From: Pyrococcus sp. ST04
GTDB lineage: Archaea > Methanobacteriota_B > Thermococci > Thermococcales > Thermococcaceae
NCBI RefSeq assembly: GCF_000263735.1
Contig: NC_017946.1
Span: 971,348 to 1,035,347, forward strand
Length of the DNA stretch: 64,000 nt
Reading direction: 5' to 3'
Shown here one piece after another: positions 17,479 through 27,186 of this stretch. Under the pieces are notes generated by a model. That model searched no databases and was not told the DNA's origin. It saw only the letters and a program-made list of their open reading frames with translations. The translations under genes and the position numbers were made by a program. How positions within the stretch are numbered: the stretch's first letter is position 1; every line of letters starts with the position of its first letter.

Positions 17479-18462
17479 ATGGTAGGCATCTTCCGGAGAG
17501 TGTTTTCGATTGTATCTTTTATATTCCTCATGGCCTCATTCGCATATGCCACATATAATGCTGGGTACGATGTTAGAGGGCTAGTTGCGATTTCTGAAAA
17601 CTCGTATTCGATTTGCGAGAGGCTTAAATATGAAGATCTCAAAGAGCTCGAAGACATTGTGAAGGAAATTAAAGGTGTTAGGGATCCTCTTAAGGCTCTA
17701 TACCTGAGTTCTACCATTGGAGATTTAGCCGTTTCCTACTTAAGGCGACTTGAGCTCAAAAGGAACAGCCTTAATAAACTTAAGGTTGAGGGTGTCTCTT
17801 CCAGGATTGAGTATTATGCTTTGATTCTGGGGGATAGGGAGCTTGTAATAGAGGCTAGAAACGCTAGGAAGGCCTTTGAGAGAGGGGACCTAAATGCCAG
17901 TTTAGAGACACTTGAAATTGCAAATTCATTGCTGTTAAAAAAGATCGCTGATCTCCCAGTTTTGACTCCTCAAAGTGATCCATTGGCAAGGATTAAGTTT
18001 CTTGAGACAAAATATAATGCAACCCTCCACTATGCGATCCAGGTTGCAATAGCCCTTCCAGAGAATGGAAGTAAAGATGTGAATAATGAAGTGTACTATA
18101 TTCAAGAGTTACTAGATGATGTTGCTACCCTTGAGGGAGAGGGCAGGTACTTGGAGGCTCTCACTGAGTTGGAAGAGAACGTTGAGAGGATGATAAACTT
18201 TCAGAGAAAGTTGAACTACCTGGAAGAGTCAACCTTAAGATCCTTATTTGATAAAGAAGGCAAGATGTTAGTCCTTAGGCTCAAGATAGCTCTAAAGAAA
18301 TATGAAAAGACGACTTCTGAAGGGATCCTAGTAGAAATTGCCAACAATGAGCTGGAGCTTGCTAAGGTAGATATGAGCCTCGGTAGGAATGAAACGGCTT
18401 ATCTAAGGGTACTCAGGGCCTCAAGAATAATAGGTTATCTGTACAGAACTAGGGAGGAGTGA
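17479..18462 (+). CDS. Signal-peptide-bearing helical protein of unknown function
   Basis: The 327-residue protein has an N-terminal hydrophobic segment (FSIVSFIFLMASFAYATYNA) that acts as a signal peptide or anchor. A mostly helical, Leu/Glu/Lys-rich body follows, with heptad-like stretches (about residues 40-110 and 200-310) and several NxS/T sites. I recognise no family. GAGGGGGG five bases before 17479 supports this ATG. It is six bases upstream of a membrane-anchored HTH gene on the same strand, so the two are almost certainly co-transcribed. A partner or sensor role on the outer face of the membrane is inferred from that pairing. Confidence 0.7.
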   Translation: MVGIFRRVFSIVSFIFLMASFAYATYNAGYDVRGLVAISENSYSICERLKYEDLKELEDIVKEIKGVRDPLKALYLSSTIGDLAVSYLRRLELKRNSLNKLKVEGVSSRIEYYALILGDRELVIEARNARKAFERGDLNASLETLEIANSLLLKKIADLPVLTPQSDPLARIKFLETKYNATLHYAIQVAIALPENGSKDVNNEVYYIQELLDDVATLEGEGRYLEALTELEENVERMINFQRKLNYLEESTLRSLFDKEGKMLVLRLKIALKKYEKTTSEGILVEIANNELELAKVDMSLGRNETAYLRVLRASRIIGYLYRTREE

Positions 18463-18468
18463 GATATC

Positions 18469-19332
18469 ATGAAGGCTTGGAGAAGTTTTGGAATTGTCAT
18501 CATTCTCACAATCCTAGCCCTTTTTGCACGACCATCTTATGGTTACATAGTCACGGGACTTAACATTACCGTCTGGGAAGATGGGGAAGTAACGGTAAGT
18601 GAGAGTATACATGTAGAAGATTATGAAATTGTTATTGATGTTCCATTCCTTGGTAGCAATGTCCATGACATAATGGTTCTCGCTGGGAGGTATTCTCTTC
18701 CATATGAGATTGAAAATGGGAGTATTAGGATAATAGTTCCGAATTTGAACGTAACTACGATAAAACTTGTCTACACAGCCTCGGACCTCGTTGAGAGGGA
18801 GGGAAGTGTTTGGATTCTCAGGGTTTCATTGGACAGATGTCCAGCTAATATAACCTTTCATGGAAATGTTAAGATTCTAAAGGTATCTGACCTTCCCATA
18901 GGGTATTCCAACTCTTCAATAGTCATAGGGCCTGGGAATATAACCATTGCATTCACTTATCCTGACGTGTTCAGCATTAAGGAGAGTAGGAGTTCAAGGT
19001 TCATTTTTATTGTCCTCTTAGTTGTTGTTCTGGTGATTCTCGGGATACTTAAACTAAAGAGTAGGGAAGAGGAGGTTCACTATAGGAAGGATAAGCTTGA
19101 GAAGCTTGCCGAGGAATACTCCCTGAACGACGAGGAAGTAAATGCAATTCTCTACCTTCTTCAGAAGGGTGGGAGATGTAGCCAGACTGAGCTCAGAAAG
19201 GCTCTCGATCTGCCAAAGACAACTGCATGGAGAATGGTCAGAAGACTGGAACAGAAGGGGCTCATAAGGGTTTATAAAGTTGGTAGGGAGAACTGGATAG
19301 AGCTCACGGTGGATATGCATAAACTTACATAA
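18469..19332 (+). CDS. Membrane-anchored winged-helix transcription regulator with extracytoplasmic domain
   Basis: The 287-residue protein has four parts. A signal/anchor (residues 1-26) is followed by a beta-rich outer domain of about 155 residues containing several N-glycosylation sequons. A single membrane span comes next (FIFIVLLVVVLVILGIL, about 184-200). The cytoplasmic winged helix (about 215-287) has ILYLLQKGGRCSQTELRKAL and KTTAWRMVRRLEQKGLIRV. The layout is that of archaeal one-protein membrane sensors that bind DNA directly. It follows the secreted helical gene by six bases. The signal and the target genes are not evident. Confidence 0.8.
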   Translation: MKAWRSFGIVIILTILALFARPSYGYIVTGLNITVWEDGEVTVSESIHVEDYEIVIDVPFLGSNVHDIMVLAGRYSLPYEIENGSIRIIVPNLNVTTIKLVYTASDLVEREGSVWILRVSLDRCPANITFHGNVKILKVSDLPIGYSNSSIVIGPGNITIAFTYPDVFSIKESRSSRFIFIVLLVVVLVILGILKLKSREEEVHYRKDKLEKLAEEYSLNDEEVNAILYLLQKGGRCSQTELRKALDLPKTTAWRMVRRLEQKGLIRVYKVGRENWIELTVDMHKLT

Positions 19333-19408
19333 ATAGCATTAGTCTAAATAACTCCCCGTAATGTTTAAATCCTATGAAAGTTTAACGCCAGCAAAAGGGG
19401 GTGGTAAA

Positions 19409-21583
19409 ATGGTTAGGTATATGGTGACTTCTGCTCTTCCCTACGCTAATGGCCCAATTCATGCCGGGCACCTCGCCGGAGCTTATCTTCCGGCAGATAT
19501 ATTTGTCAGGTACCTCAGGCTCAAGGGTGAGGACGTTGTTTACATTTGTGGAACAGACGAGCACGGGACTCCAATATCGTTTAGGGCAATAAAGGAAGGG
19601 AGAAGTCCAAGGGAGATAGTGGATGAGTTCCATGAGAACATAAAGATAGCATTCGAGAGGGCAAAAATTAGCTTCGACTACTTTGGAAGGACTGAGCTCC
19701 CTGTTCACTACAGGCTTAGCCAGGAGTTTTTCCTGAAGGCTCTTGAGAACGGTCATCTTGTGAAGAAGGTAACAAAGCAGGCCTACTGTGAGCACGATAA
19801 GATGTTCCTCCCTGACAGGTTCGTTATTGGGACGTGTCCCTACTGTGGGGCTGAAAACCAGAGGGGAGACCAGTGTGAAGTTTGTGGAAGGCCGTTGACC
19901 CCTGAGATACTCATAAATCCAAGGTGTAATCTGTGTGGGAACCCGATAACGTTCAAAGATTCCGCTCACTACTACATCAAAATGCAAGACTTCGCCGAGA
20001 GAATAAAAGAGTGGATTGAAAAGCAACCATGGAAGCCAAATGTAAAGAATATGGTTCTTGGATGGATTGAGGAGGGGCTTGAGGAGAGGGCAATTACAAG
20101 AGACTTGGATTGGGGAATTCCAGTTCCGCTCGATGAGGAGGATATGAAGGGCAAGGTTCTCTACGTGTGGTTCGAGGCCCCAATAGGATACATATCGATA
20201 ACGATGGAGTACTTCAAGAGGATAGGAAAGCCCAATGAGTGGAAGAAGTACTGGCTCAACATAGACGGACAGACTAGGGTTATTCACTTCATAGGAAAGG
20301 ATAACATTCCGTTCCATGCCATATTCTGGCCAGCATTCTTGATGGCATATGGAAAGTATAAGGATGAAGAAGTTGAGGCTGAGTGGAACCTTCCCTATGA
20401 TATTCCAGCAAACGAGTATCTGAACCTTGAAGGAAAGAAGTTCTCAACTAGCAGGAACTGGGCAATTTGGGTTCATGAATTTCTCGATGTCTTTCCGGCC
20501 GATTATCTTAGATACTATTTAACCGCAATAATGCCCGAAACGAGAGATTCAGACTTCAATTTTGCCGACTTCAAGGCTAAAATAAACGAGGAGCTAGTGA
20601 ACAATCTTGGGAACTTTGTCCACAGGGCTCTAACTTTCGTCAACAGGTACTTTGACGGCATTGTTCCCGAGAGAGGAGAGCTTGATAAGCTGGATAAGAA
20701 TGCGCTTGAGGAGATAGAGAAGGCATTCAAAGAGGTTGGAGAACTTATAATGAACTACCGCTTCAAGGACGCTCTCAAGAGGGTCATGGCACTTGCATCT
20801 TTTGGAAACAAATACTTTGACCACAAACAGCCTTGGAAGACAGCAAAGACGGATAAAGAGAGAACAGCAACCACGGTGAACATATCGCTCCAAATAGTCA
20901 AGGCCCTTGGAATCCTCATAGAGCCCTTCCTTCCCGATGCAGGTGAAAAGATATGGCACCTGTTGAACCTTGAGGAAGTTAAAAGGTGGGAATTCACGGA
21001 AATTCCCGCAGGCCACAAGGTCAGAAAAGCTGAGATAATGTTCAAGAAAGTCACGGATGATCAGATTATATACTTTATACTGAAATACATGGCCAAGGGC
21101 AATCCGGAAGGAGCTAGGTTACTCCTTGAAAAGTACTACAAGATTGATGACGTGGTAAAGGTTGCCCGGGAGAAGTTTGGTGAGGAGGAGGCAGAAATTA
21201 TCCTCAGAAGGGTTTATGGGGATAAATTTAAGAAAAAGAAGAAGGGGGGAGAAAAAGTGCAGTACGTAAGCTTTGATGACTTCGCAAAGCTTGATCTTAG
21301 GGTTGGAAAGATAGTGGAAGTAAAGGATCATCCTAATGCAGACAAGCTGTACGTCGTTAAGGTTGATCTTGGTGGTGAAGTTAGAACCCTTGTTGCTGGC
21401 CTCAAGAAGTATTACAAGCCAGAAGAACTTCTCAACAAGTACGTGATAGTTGTAGCAAACTTAGAGCCCAAGAAGCTCAGGGGCATTGAAAGTCAGGGAA
21501 TGTTATTAGCCGCGGACGACGGGGAGAAAGTCGCCCTACTTATGCCAGACAAGGAAGTTAAGCTAGGAGCTAAGATTAGGTGA
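19409..21583 (+). CDS. metG: Methionyl-tRNA synthetase with C-terminal tRNA-binding domain
   Basis: The 724-residue class I synthetase has the HIGH-type motif PIHAGHLAG near residue 15. Two zinc knuckles lie at CPYCGAENQRGDQCEVC and CNLCG (residues about 145-185). The KMSKS-type motif is KKFSTSRN near residue 345. An anticodon-binding helical domain follows, then a C-terminal EMAP/Trbp-like domain (about residues 620-724; DDFAKLDLRVGKIVEV). It charges initiator and elongator tRNA-Met. In some archaea the last domain is a separate gene; here it is fused. GGGGGTGGT precedes the ATG at 19409; the frame is open upstream to 19361, but the conserved start is MVRYMVTSALPYANG. Confidence 0.96.
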   Translation: MVRYMVTSALPYANGPIHAGHLAGAYLPADIFVRYLRLKGEDVVYICGTDEHGTPISFRAIKEGRSPREIVDEFHENIKIAFERAKISFDYFGRTELPVHYRLSQEFFLKALENGHLVKKVTKQAYCEHDKMFLPDRFVIGTCPYCGAENQRGDQCEVCGRPLTPEILINPRCNLCGNPITFKDSAHYYIKMQDFAERIKEWIEKQPWKPNVKNMVLGWIEEGLEERAITRDLDWGIPVPLDEEDMKGKVLYVWFEAPIGYISITMEYFKRIGKPNEWKKYWLNIDGQTRVIHFIGKDNIPFHAIFWPAFLMAYGKYKDEEVEAEWNLPYDIPANEYLNLEGKKFSTSRNWAIWVHEFLDVFPADYLRYYLTAIMPETRDSDFNFADFKAKINEELVNNLGNFVHRALTFVNRYFDGIVPERGELDKLDKNALEEIEKAFKEVGELIMNYRFKDALKRVMALASFGNKYFDHKQPWKTAKTDKERTATTVNISLQIVKALGILIEPFLPDAGEKIWHLLNLEEVKRWEFTEIPAGHKVRKAEIMFKKVTDDQIIYFILKYMAKGNPEGARLLLEKYYKIDDVVKVAREKFGEEEAEIILRRVYGDKFKKKKKGGEKVQYVSFDDFAKLDLRVGKIVEVKDHPNADKLYVVKVDLGGEVRTLVAGLKKYYKPEELLNKYVIVVANLEPKKLRGIESQGMLLAADDGEKVALLMPDKEVKLGAKIR

Positions 21584-21698
21584 TTCTTCTCCCTTTCAGC
21601 TTGGATATTTTTAGGTTCCTTAACTTCATTTTCTAACCATTTTCGTCCCTCTATTAGTGTTTTTGAACCATTATAGAAACTTTTAGGGAAGTTAATAG

Positions 21699-21755
21699 GT
21701 TCTGAACCTTTGGTTTTAGAAAACCGTATAAACGCTTGGTTCAAAACTTTTGGTG
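21699..21755 (+). promoter_or_regulatory. Two SurR-type sites flanking the TATA box of the Nfn-like operon
   Basis: GTTctgAACctttgGTT (21699-21715) exactly fits the SurR consensus GTTn3AACn5GTT. GTTcaaAACttttgGTG (21739-21755) fits it except for the last base. A TATAAA box lies between them (about 21726-21733), so one site is upstream of the box and the other covers the expected start site. SurR is the redox switch that reprograms Pyrococcus for sulfur. Binding at both positions could activate or repress depending on redox state. Confidence 0.65.
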
Positions 21756-21789
21756 AACATAATTGAACATGTGAACGGAGGTGTTCATT

Positions 21790-22641
21790 GTGGGTTACCT
21801 AATCACAGACAAGAGGGATCTCAGCCCAATAGACTATATGGTCGAGGTTGAGGCCCCCCACGTTGCCAAAAGCTGGAAGCCTGGGCAGTTCGTGGTTTTC
21901 ATACTACATGAGAAGGGAGAGAGGGTTCCGATGTCAGTATTCAAGGCAGATGATGGCAGGGTTGCAATGTTCATAAGAAAGCTTGGAAAAACGAGCCTTC
22001 AGCTCTACTACGAATACAAACCAGGAGATGAGATTTACAGCTTTCTAGGCCCTCTTGGAAGGCCTATAAAGATAAAGAACTATGGAAACGTTGTCTTTGC
22101 TTCTGATGCCGTCTGCGGCCACGCAGAGAACTATGCTCTCCTAAAGGTCATGAAGGAGAAAGGAAACTACACCATCTCGATACAAACCTTTGAGGACAAG
22201 AACCACGTCTATCCAGAAGAGTTCTTGGCCAAGAGGGTTGCTGATGAGTATTACCTTACAACACTGGACGGCTCGGCTGGAATTAAGGGCCATTATCTCG
22301 ACGTGCTTAAGCAACTTATAGAAAAGGACAAAGTCGATGTTGTCTTCGCCGGAGGAAAACTTGGCTTTTTAGCAAAGCTAGCTGAGCTTACGAGGCCCTA
22401 TGGAATACCAACATACGCCACAGTCAGGCAGATAATGGTTGATGGAACGGGAATGTGTGGCTCATGCAGGGTTCTTTACGATGGGAGGATAAAGTTCGCC
22501 TGCAGGGATGGGCCGGTTTTTGATGCACACAAGATAGACTGGGAGGATGCAATAAGGAGAAATGAAGAGCGCTTTACGGAGCAGGAGAGGTTAGCTAAAG
22601 AGCTCTACCTTAAGTACTTGAAGGAGAAGGGGGTGGTTTGA
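21790..22641 (+). CDS. Small (FAD, 2Fe-2S) subunit of an NfnAB/sulfide dehydrogenase-type oxidoreductase
   Basis: The 283-residue protein is a ferredoxin-NADP reductase-like subunit. The N-terminal beta barrel has ERVPMSVFKADD for flavin binding. The C-terminal DGTGMCGSCRV...ACRDGPVFDAH (about residues 218-246) has the three Cys and one Asp of the SudB/NfnA 2Fe-2S site. The nucleotide-binding motif of typical NfnA is not visible; instead the equivalent strand reads VVFASDAVCGHAENYALL. This agrees with the second Thermococcales Nfn type, whose small subunit may use a carrier other than NAD. GGAGGTG precedes the GTG at 21790, preferred over the GTG at 21781. It abuts the large subunit gene. Confidence 0.82.
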   Translation: MGYLITDKRDLSPIDYMVEVEAPHVAKSWKPGQFVVFILHEKGERVPMSVFKADDGRVAMFIRKLGKTSLQLYYEYKPGDEIYSFLGPLGRPIKIKNYGNVVFASDAVCGHAENYALLKVMKEKGNYTISIQTFEDKNHVYPEEFLAKRVADEYYLTTLDGSAGIKGHYLDVLKQLIEKDKVDVVFAGGKLGFLAKLAELTRPYGIPTYATVRQIMVDGTGMCGSCRVLYDGRIKFACRDGPVFDAHKIDWEDAIRRNEERFTEQERLAKELYLKYLKEKGVV

Positions 22642-24051
<1,410 letters not shown>

Positions 24052-24081
24052 CAGGTAGGCTGATTTAAGTTATGCTCTCTT

Positions 24082-24555
24082 TTACCATGTTTTCTTTCTA
24101 TACCCTAAGAAGAATCCCCTAAAGCTCATCCCTATGAAATCATCCCCCAAAAATCTATCGAAAAACTCTCTTGTTTCTTCTTCGTTCAGCCACTCTATGT
24201 GTTCCGGGACTCCTTCTTCAAAGTAATATGTTATTTCATCATCTTTTTTGCTGGCTATGTCTATAGTGTAGATCCTCTTCTTGTAGCTTCTGGCCTTCTC
24301 GACCTCTCTACAAACGAGCGATGAAAACTTCCCGTAGATTGCCACAGCCACTAAATACTCAGCCTCGGCTATTCTGTCGCTTACATCCTTTATCCCATAA
24401 TCTGATGGGACTATGACATTTGTTGAGTCAAGTTTCTCTTCAATTATCTCCAGAATTAACTTCTCGGTTTGGGTGTGGTAGAGAATAGTTGGCTCACTTA
24501 AATAAACTAAGGGCCCTCTCTTTTCTCTCTTCCTTCGAAGTATTCCAAAGACCAT
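24082..24555 (-). CDS. Conserved-looking small protein of unknown function
   Basis: The 157-residue protein begins MVFGILRRKREKRGPLVYLSE and has alternating strands and helices (YLSEPTILYHTQTEKLILEII, AEYLVAVAIYGKFSSLVCREVEKA, KKRIYTIDI). The pattern resembles small Rossmann-like nucleoside-binding folds that detect Asp/Glu-rich loops (EAEYLVAV followed by EVEKA). I cannot name a family. GAGGTG six bases before the ATG at 24555 decides the start. A candidate C/D box sRNA ends inside this ribosome-binding region, so transcription of the two overlaps. Confidence 0.65.
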   Translation of the reverse strand: MVFGILRRKREKRGPLVYLSEPTILYHTQTEKLILEIIEEKLDSTNVIVPSDYGIKDVSDRIAEAEYLVAVAIYGKFSSLVCREVEKARSYKKRIYTIDIASKKDDEITYYFEEGVPEHIEWLNEEETREFFDRFLGDDFIGMSFRGFFLGYRKKTW

Positions 24556-24562
24556 GGGAAGC

Positions 24563-24627
24563 ACCTCAGGTGGGGAATATACCTCATCATCGACCCCGGG
24601 TCAGCAGGGATGACACTCTTCATCGGT
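24563..24627 (-). ncRNA. Candidate C/D box sRNA in the leader of the downstream gene
   Basis: Read on the minus strand the order is: box C ATGAAGA (24617-24623, one mismatch to RUGAUGA), a 12-base guide, box D' CTGA (24601-24604), a 10-base loop, box C' ATGATGA (24584-24590), a 14-base guide and box D CTGA (24566-24569). ACC and GGT flank the boxes and can pair as a short terminal stem. Spacing fits archaeal methylation guides of about 55-65 bases. The imperfect box C lowers certainty. Targets were not determined. Confidence 0.55.
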
Positions 24628-25158
24628 TACTCTCATTAGATTCCACTCTTTGGGTTTTATCTTTCAAACAGGCCGTTTTACTCGGGCACATTGTCATCGG
24701 TTATAATTTACCTCTTGTCCCAGCTTTGTAAAGTACTCCGTAGGGAGGCTTAATAATCTTTTGTTTCCGTGAGCAAGCAAACCTCCAAATTTTCCAATTT
24801 TTGAGGCTGTATCTCTAGTTTGACAATATTCGGTTGAACTATCAACCAATATAAATAAAATAAGACCATGCTCCTAACTATTGGCTTTATTTGGTTGTAA
24901 ATATTGGAAAGGAACCCATACTTTTCAGAAACCCATTGGAAACTTTGGACATTAAAACGAAAAAACGATATGTACTTCATGTTGGGTAGTTATTACATTG
25001 ATATCTGACCTCCTCTCTACCCTGGAGAGTCCATGGAATCTTTCTTACTAGTGAATGAGGGGATAAGTTAATTTTAAGCTCGACCCTTGGTAGGGGAAAG
25101 TTGGAGAGTTATAAAAAACTAAACCGAACGACTTCTAACGAAGGCACCGCTCTTAAGG
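24628..25158. other. Gene-poor AT-rich spacer of about 530 bases
   Basis: No reading frame here has both a ribosome binding site and a protein-like sequence. There is a short palindrome GGTTGAactaTCAACC (about 24831-24846) and AT-rich stretches. It separates the core region on the left from the accessory block on the right and may be a boundary or an eroded gene; I see nothing definite in it. Confidence 0.5.
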
Positions 25159-25953
25159 TTATAGGGAGTGTAGCTGGGCAAAAACCTTTATCAGTATAGA
25201 GGCAAGGACGAGGGCAATTAGCAGGAGCATTAAAAGGCCAGCCCTTCTCCTTCTAGGCAGGATTAGGATTTCGATGAGGCCATACAGGATATTCAAGACT
25301 GACAGCAACAGGAGGTTCTTGTATAAGTCCCTGTTTACGTAGAATTTTAGGAGAGAGCGGAATACCTCCATTTCTGAGGCTCCATGACGTGCGGATATAA
25401 AACTTAAGAGAACCAGAAAACCCTCAGAAACCAGCGAAATCAGCATGATTTCCTTGAAGATAGGCGAGAGCCGTTTTCCAGTTAAACTTTCATAGAGCAT
25501 CAAAGGCACGTCCATAAGCAATACCACCATAGAGATGATTAACAGGAGCCCGACGGTTATAAAAACCAGTGCAAAGTCAATAGCGAGTATTATCCCCCTC
25601 CTGGAACCATCGATCAGAACTCCGGAACTAAAAGCACCCCATACTAAAATAGCACGAAAAATTCCTGACGTCAAATCATTTATAGTCTCCGGGTCAGCCC
25701 TCTCAAGAACTTGAGGGAGCTCTTTAAATTTGAGGTCGGTATAACCCACTTTTCTCCGGCGCTTTTTGAGTACAAGGGCAATAAAAGCCAGCACAAGGAA
25801 TAGGGAAACCACCGTTGTAATCAGCCAGGAAACGTTGAAATTCTCACGCTGAATACCAGATGTTGGACGAATATAGAGAAACATCAATATAACTACCCAA
25901 GCCACCAGTGGAACTGTTATATCCTCTATTACCGACCTTTTTTCAGATTTCAT
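25159..25953 (-). CDS. Multi-pass membrane protein, paralogue of the upstream gene
   Basis: The 264-residue protein has about six or seven hydrophobic segments (for example ITVPLVAWVVILMFLYI, WLITTVVSLFLVLAFIALV, AIDFALVFITVGLLLIISMVVLLMDVPLML and LLMLLLIALVLASILIKVF). A cytoplasmic loop with KKRRRKVGYTDLKFKELP follows the second. No family is recognised. It shares size, topology and a helix-loop pattern (ILWGAFSSGVL against LILWGIFSTFLL) with the neighbouring gene 17 bases upstream, so the two are probably tandem duplicates in one operon. A transport, sensing or membrane-anchor role cannot be chosen from sequence. Confidence 0.7.
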   Translation of the reverse strand: MKSEKRSVIEDITVPLVAWVVILMFLYIRPTSGIQRENFNVSWLITTVVSLFLVLAFIALVLKKRRRKVGYTDLKFKELPQVLERADPETINDLTSGIFRAILVWGAFSSGVLIDGSRRGIILAIDFALVFITVGLLLIISMVVLLMDVPLMLYESLTGKRLSPIFKEIMLISLVSEGFLVLLSFISARHGASEMEVFRSLLKFYVNRDLYKNLLLLSVLNILYGLIEILILPRRRRAGLLMLLLIALVLASILIKVFAQLHSL

Positions 25954-25970
25954 CTTAACATCCCCAGCGC

Positions 25971-26741
25971 TTAACGTTTCAACAATGCCCAGACGAGGAA
26001 GAGCATAGCCACCGCAAGTGAAAGCAGAACGATCGTAAGAATCCTCCTTCCAACTCTGTGCGAGAGATAAACCCCAAGAAAGCCAAACAGGGTGTTTAGG
26101 ATTGAGAGAATCAGGAACTTTTCGGCGTTTACAACCACGGCATTGAACATTCTCAGAACGTCTTCCGGGTAGTTCTTGGTTGAAACGTAAGAGGAAACGG
26201 CCCAGATAACGGGAATCGCGAGTGTGATGGCGAGGGATGTTTTACCGATGAACTCAAAGACGTACTCTGCTCTTCTACTCTTGAGAAAGTACAACGGGAG
26301 AGCTGCAATCCATACTGCCATTGTGGTGAAGACTGGATATATCACTACCATAAGAAAAGCCATGCCAACGAACGCCATTATGGCAAGGAAAACATCGTGA
26401 AACCCCAGGAGAAACGTACTGAAAATTCCCCAGAGAATGAGGTGATGGACTATGCATTCCTGTACGTCGTGCTTTAGGTACCCTGAATCCCACGGTTCCT
26501 TCCAGTGCTCCTCAAGAATCTCGTCAATTCTCTTGATGTCACTTTTCTTGTATCCATGCTTCTCTAGAATGCGGGCGAGGAAGAAGATCATTGAAGCTAC
26601 CATGAGGACAAAAAGAAGTATCGTACTAAGAACCCATTCACGGGTTATGACCCCGAGTTTCACCCAGACGAAGCCAAACAGCACCGCAAAGAGCACCACA
26701 GGAAAAACAAAGATCTTAAGAATAATTTTTCTCCTCCTCAT
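25971..26741 (-). CDS. Multi-pass membrane protein, first of a duplicated pair
   Basis: The 256-residue protein starts MRRRKIILKIFVFPVVLFAVL and has about six membrane segments. A soluble stretch (about residues 55-95: EKHGYKKSDIKRIDEILEEHW) lies between spans two and three, the same place as the charged loop of its neighbour. GGTGG five bases before 26741 sets the start over the GTG at 26750. The same-strand gene downstream is a divergent copy, and a decayed third copy lies just upstream (26775-26880). The giant surface-protein gene is divergent on the other side. Function is unknown. Confidence 0.7.
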   Translation of the reverse strand: MRRRKIILKIFVFPVVLFAVLFGFVWVKLGVITREWVLSTILLFVLMVASMIFFLARILEKHGYKKSDIKRIDEILEEHWKEPWDSGYLKHDVQECIVHHLILWGIFSTFLLGFHDVFLAIMAFVGMAFLMVVIYPVFTTMAVWIAALPLYFLKSRRAEYVFEFIGKTSLAITLAIPVIWAVSSYVSTKNYPEDVLRMFNAVVVNAEKFLILSILNTLFGFLGVYLSHRVGRRILTIVLLSLAVAMLFLVWALLKR

Positions 26742-26774
26742 TGAGACCACCGGGGCTTTTTTGATAAATTCGAA

Positions 26775-26880
26775 CTATAGTGAGTGCAGTTGGATGAAAA
26801 CTTTTATCAGTGTAAAGGCGAGGTTGAGAGGCACAGATTTGTGGTACTGATTTTCTCCAGCATTAGAAGTATGGCCGCTA
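26775..26880 (-). pseudogene. Remnant of a third membrane-protein paralogue (3' end only)
   Basis: On the minus strand the last codons read LAFTLIKVFIQLHSL followed by TAG. The intact gene at 25159-25953 ends LASILIKVFAQLHSL and a stop. Base-level similarity (AAAACTTTTATCAGTGTAAA against AAAACCTTTATCAGTATAGA) extends over about 90 bases. Upstream of this the similarity fades, so only the C-terminal end of an old copy survives. Confidence 0.7.
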
Positions 26881-27006
26881 CCCCCTTTGTTTGGGTCGCC
26901 TAACTTCAATTAAGTACTGTGCTTATAAAGGCTCCCTAGGTTTGATGAATTTCCTCAAACCCAGCTGATATGTATGATGAAGGCGGAATATTAATAGTGA
27001 TGTCCG

Positions 27007-27186
27007 ATGGTTAGTGAGGGATCTATCGCTGGCCGTTCTGCTGTGAGAACGATAACTGGAGAACTCGTGGAATTTATAGCCAGGGAAACTGGTCTCGATA
27101 AAAAGATCATTCTAATGGTCTTGAAAGCTGAGGAAGACTTTCTCATGCTTCAGATATCTAAGAGCTTAGGAAGTGACCAGCCATGA
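27007..27186 (+). CDS. 59-residue protein coupled to the giant surface-protein gene
   Basis: The reading frame begins MVSEGSIAGRSAVRTITGEL and continues as a probably all-helical basic/acidic protein (ELVEFIARETGLDKKIILMV then an acidic helix). Its TGA overlaps the ATG of the giant gene (ATGA). It has no signal peptide, unlike the giant product. A TTATAAAG box (26921-26928) lies about 80 bases upstream. The weak ribosome binding site (GTGATG) is a caution, but the overlap and protein-like composition make it credible. Role unknown; it may assist translation or export of the giant protein. Confidence 0.6.
   Translation: MVSEGSIAGRSAVRTITGELVEFIARETGLDKKIILMVLKAEEDFLMLQISKSLGSDQP

Noticed and set aside
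24840-24905. Imperfect inverted repeat CAACCAA...TTGGTTG as a possible insertion-sequence remnant
   Set aside because: Pairing is short and interrupted, there is no transposase trace or target duplication.
24750-24980. Minus-strand open frame of 76 codons in the gene-poor spacer
   Set aside because: No ribosome binding site, low-complexity AT-driven composition and no protein-like pattern.
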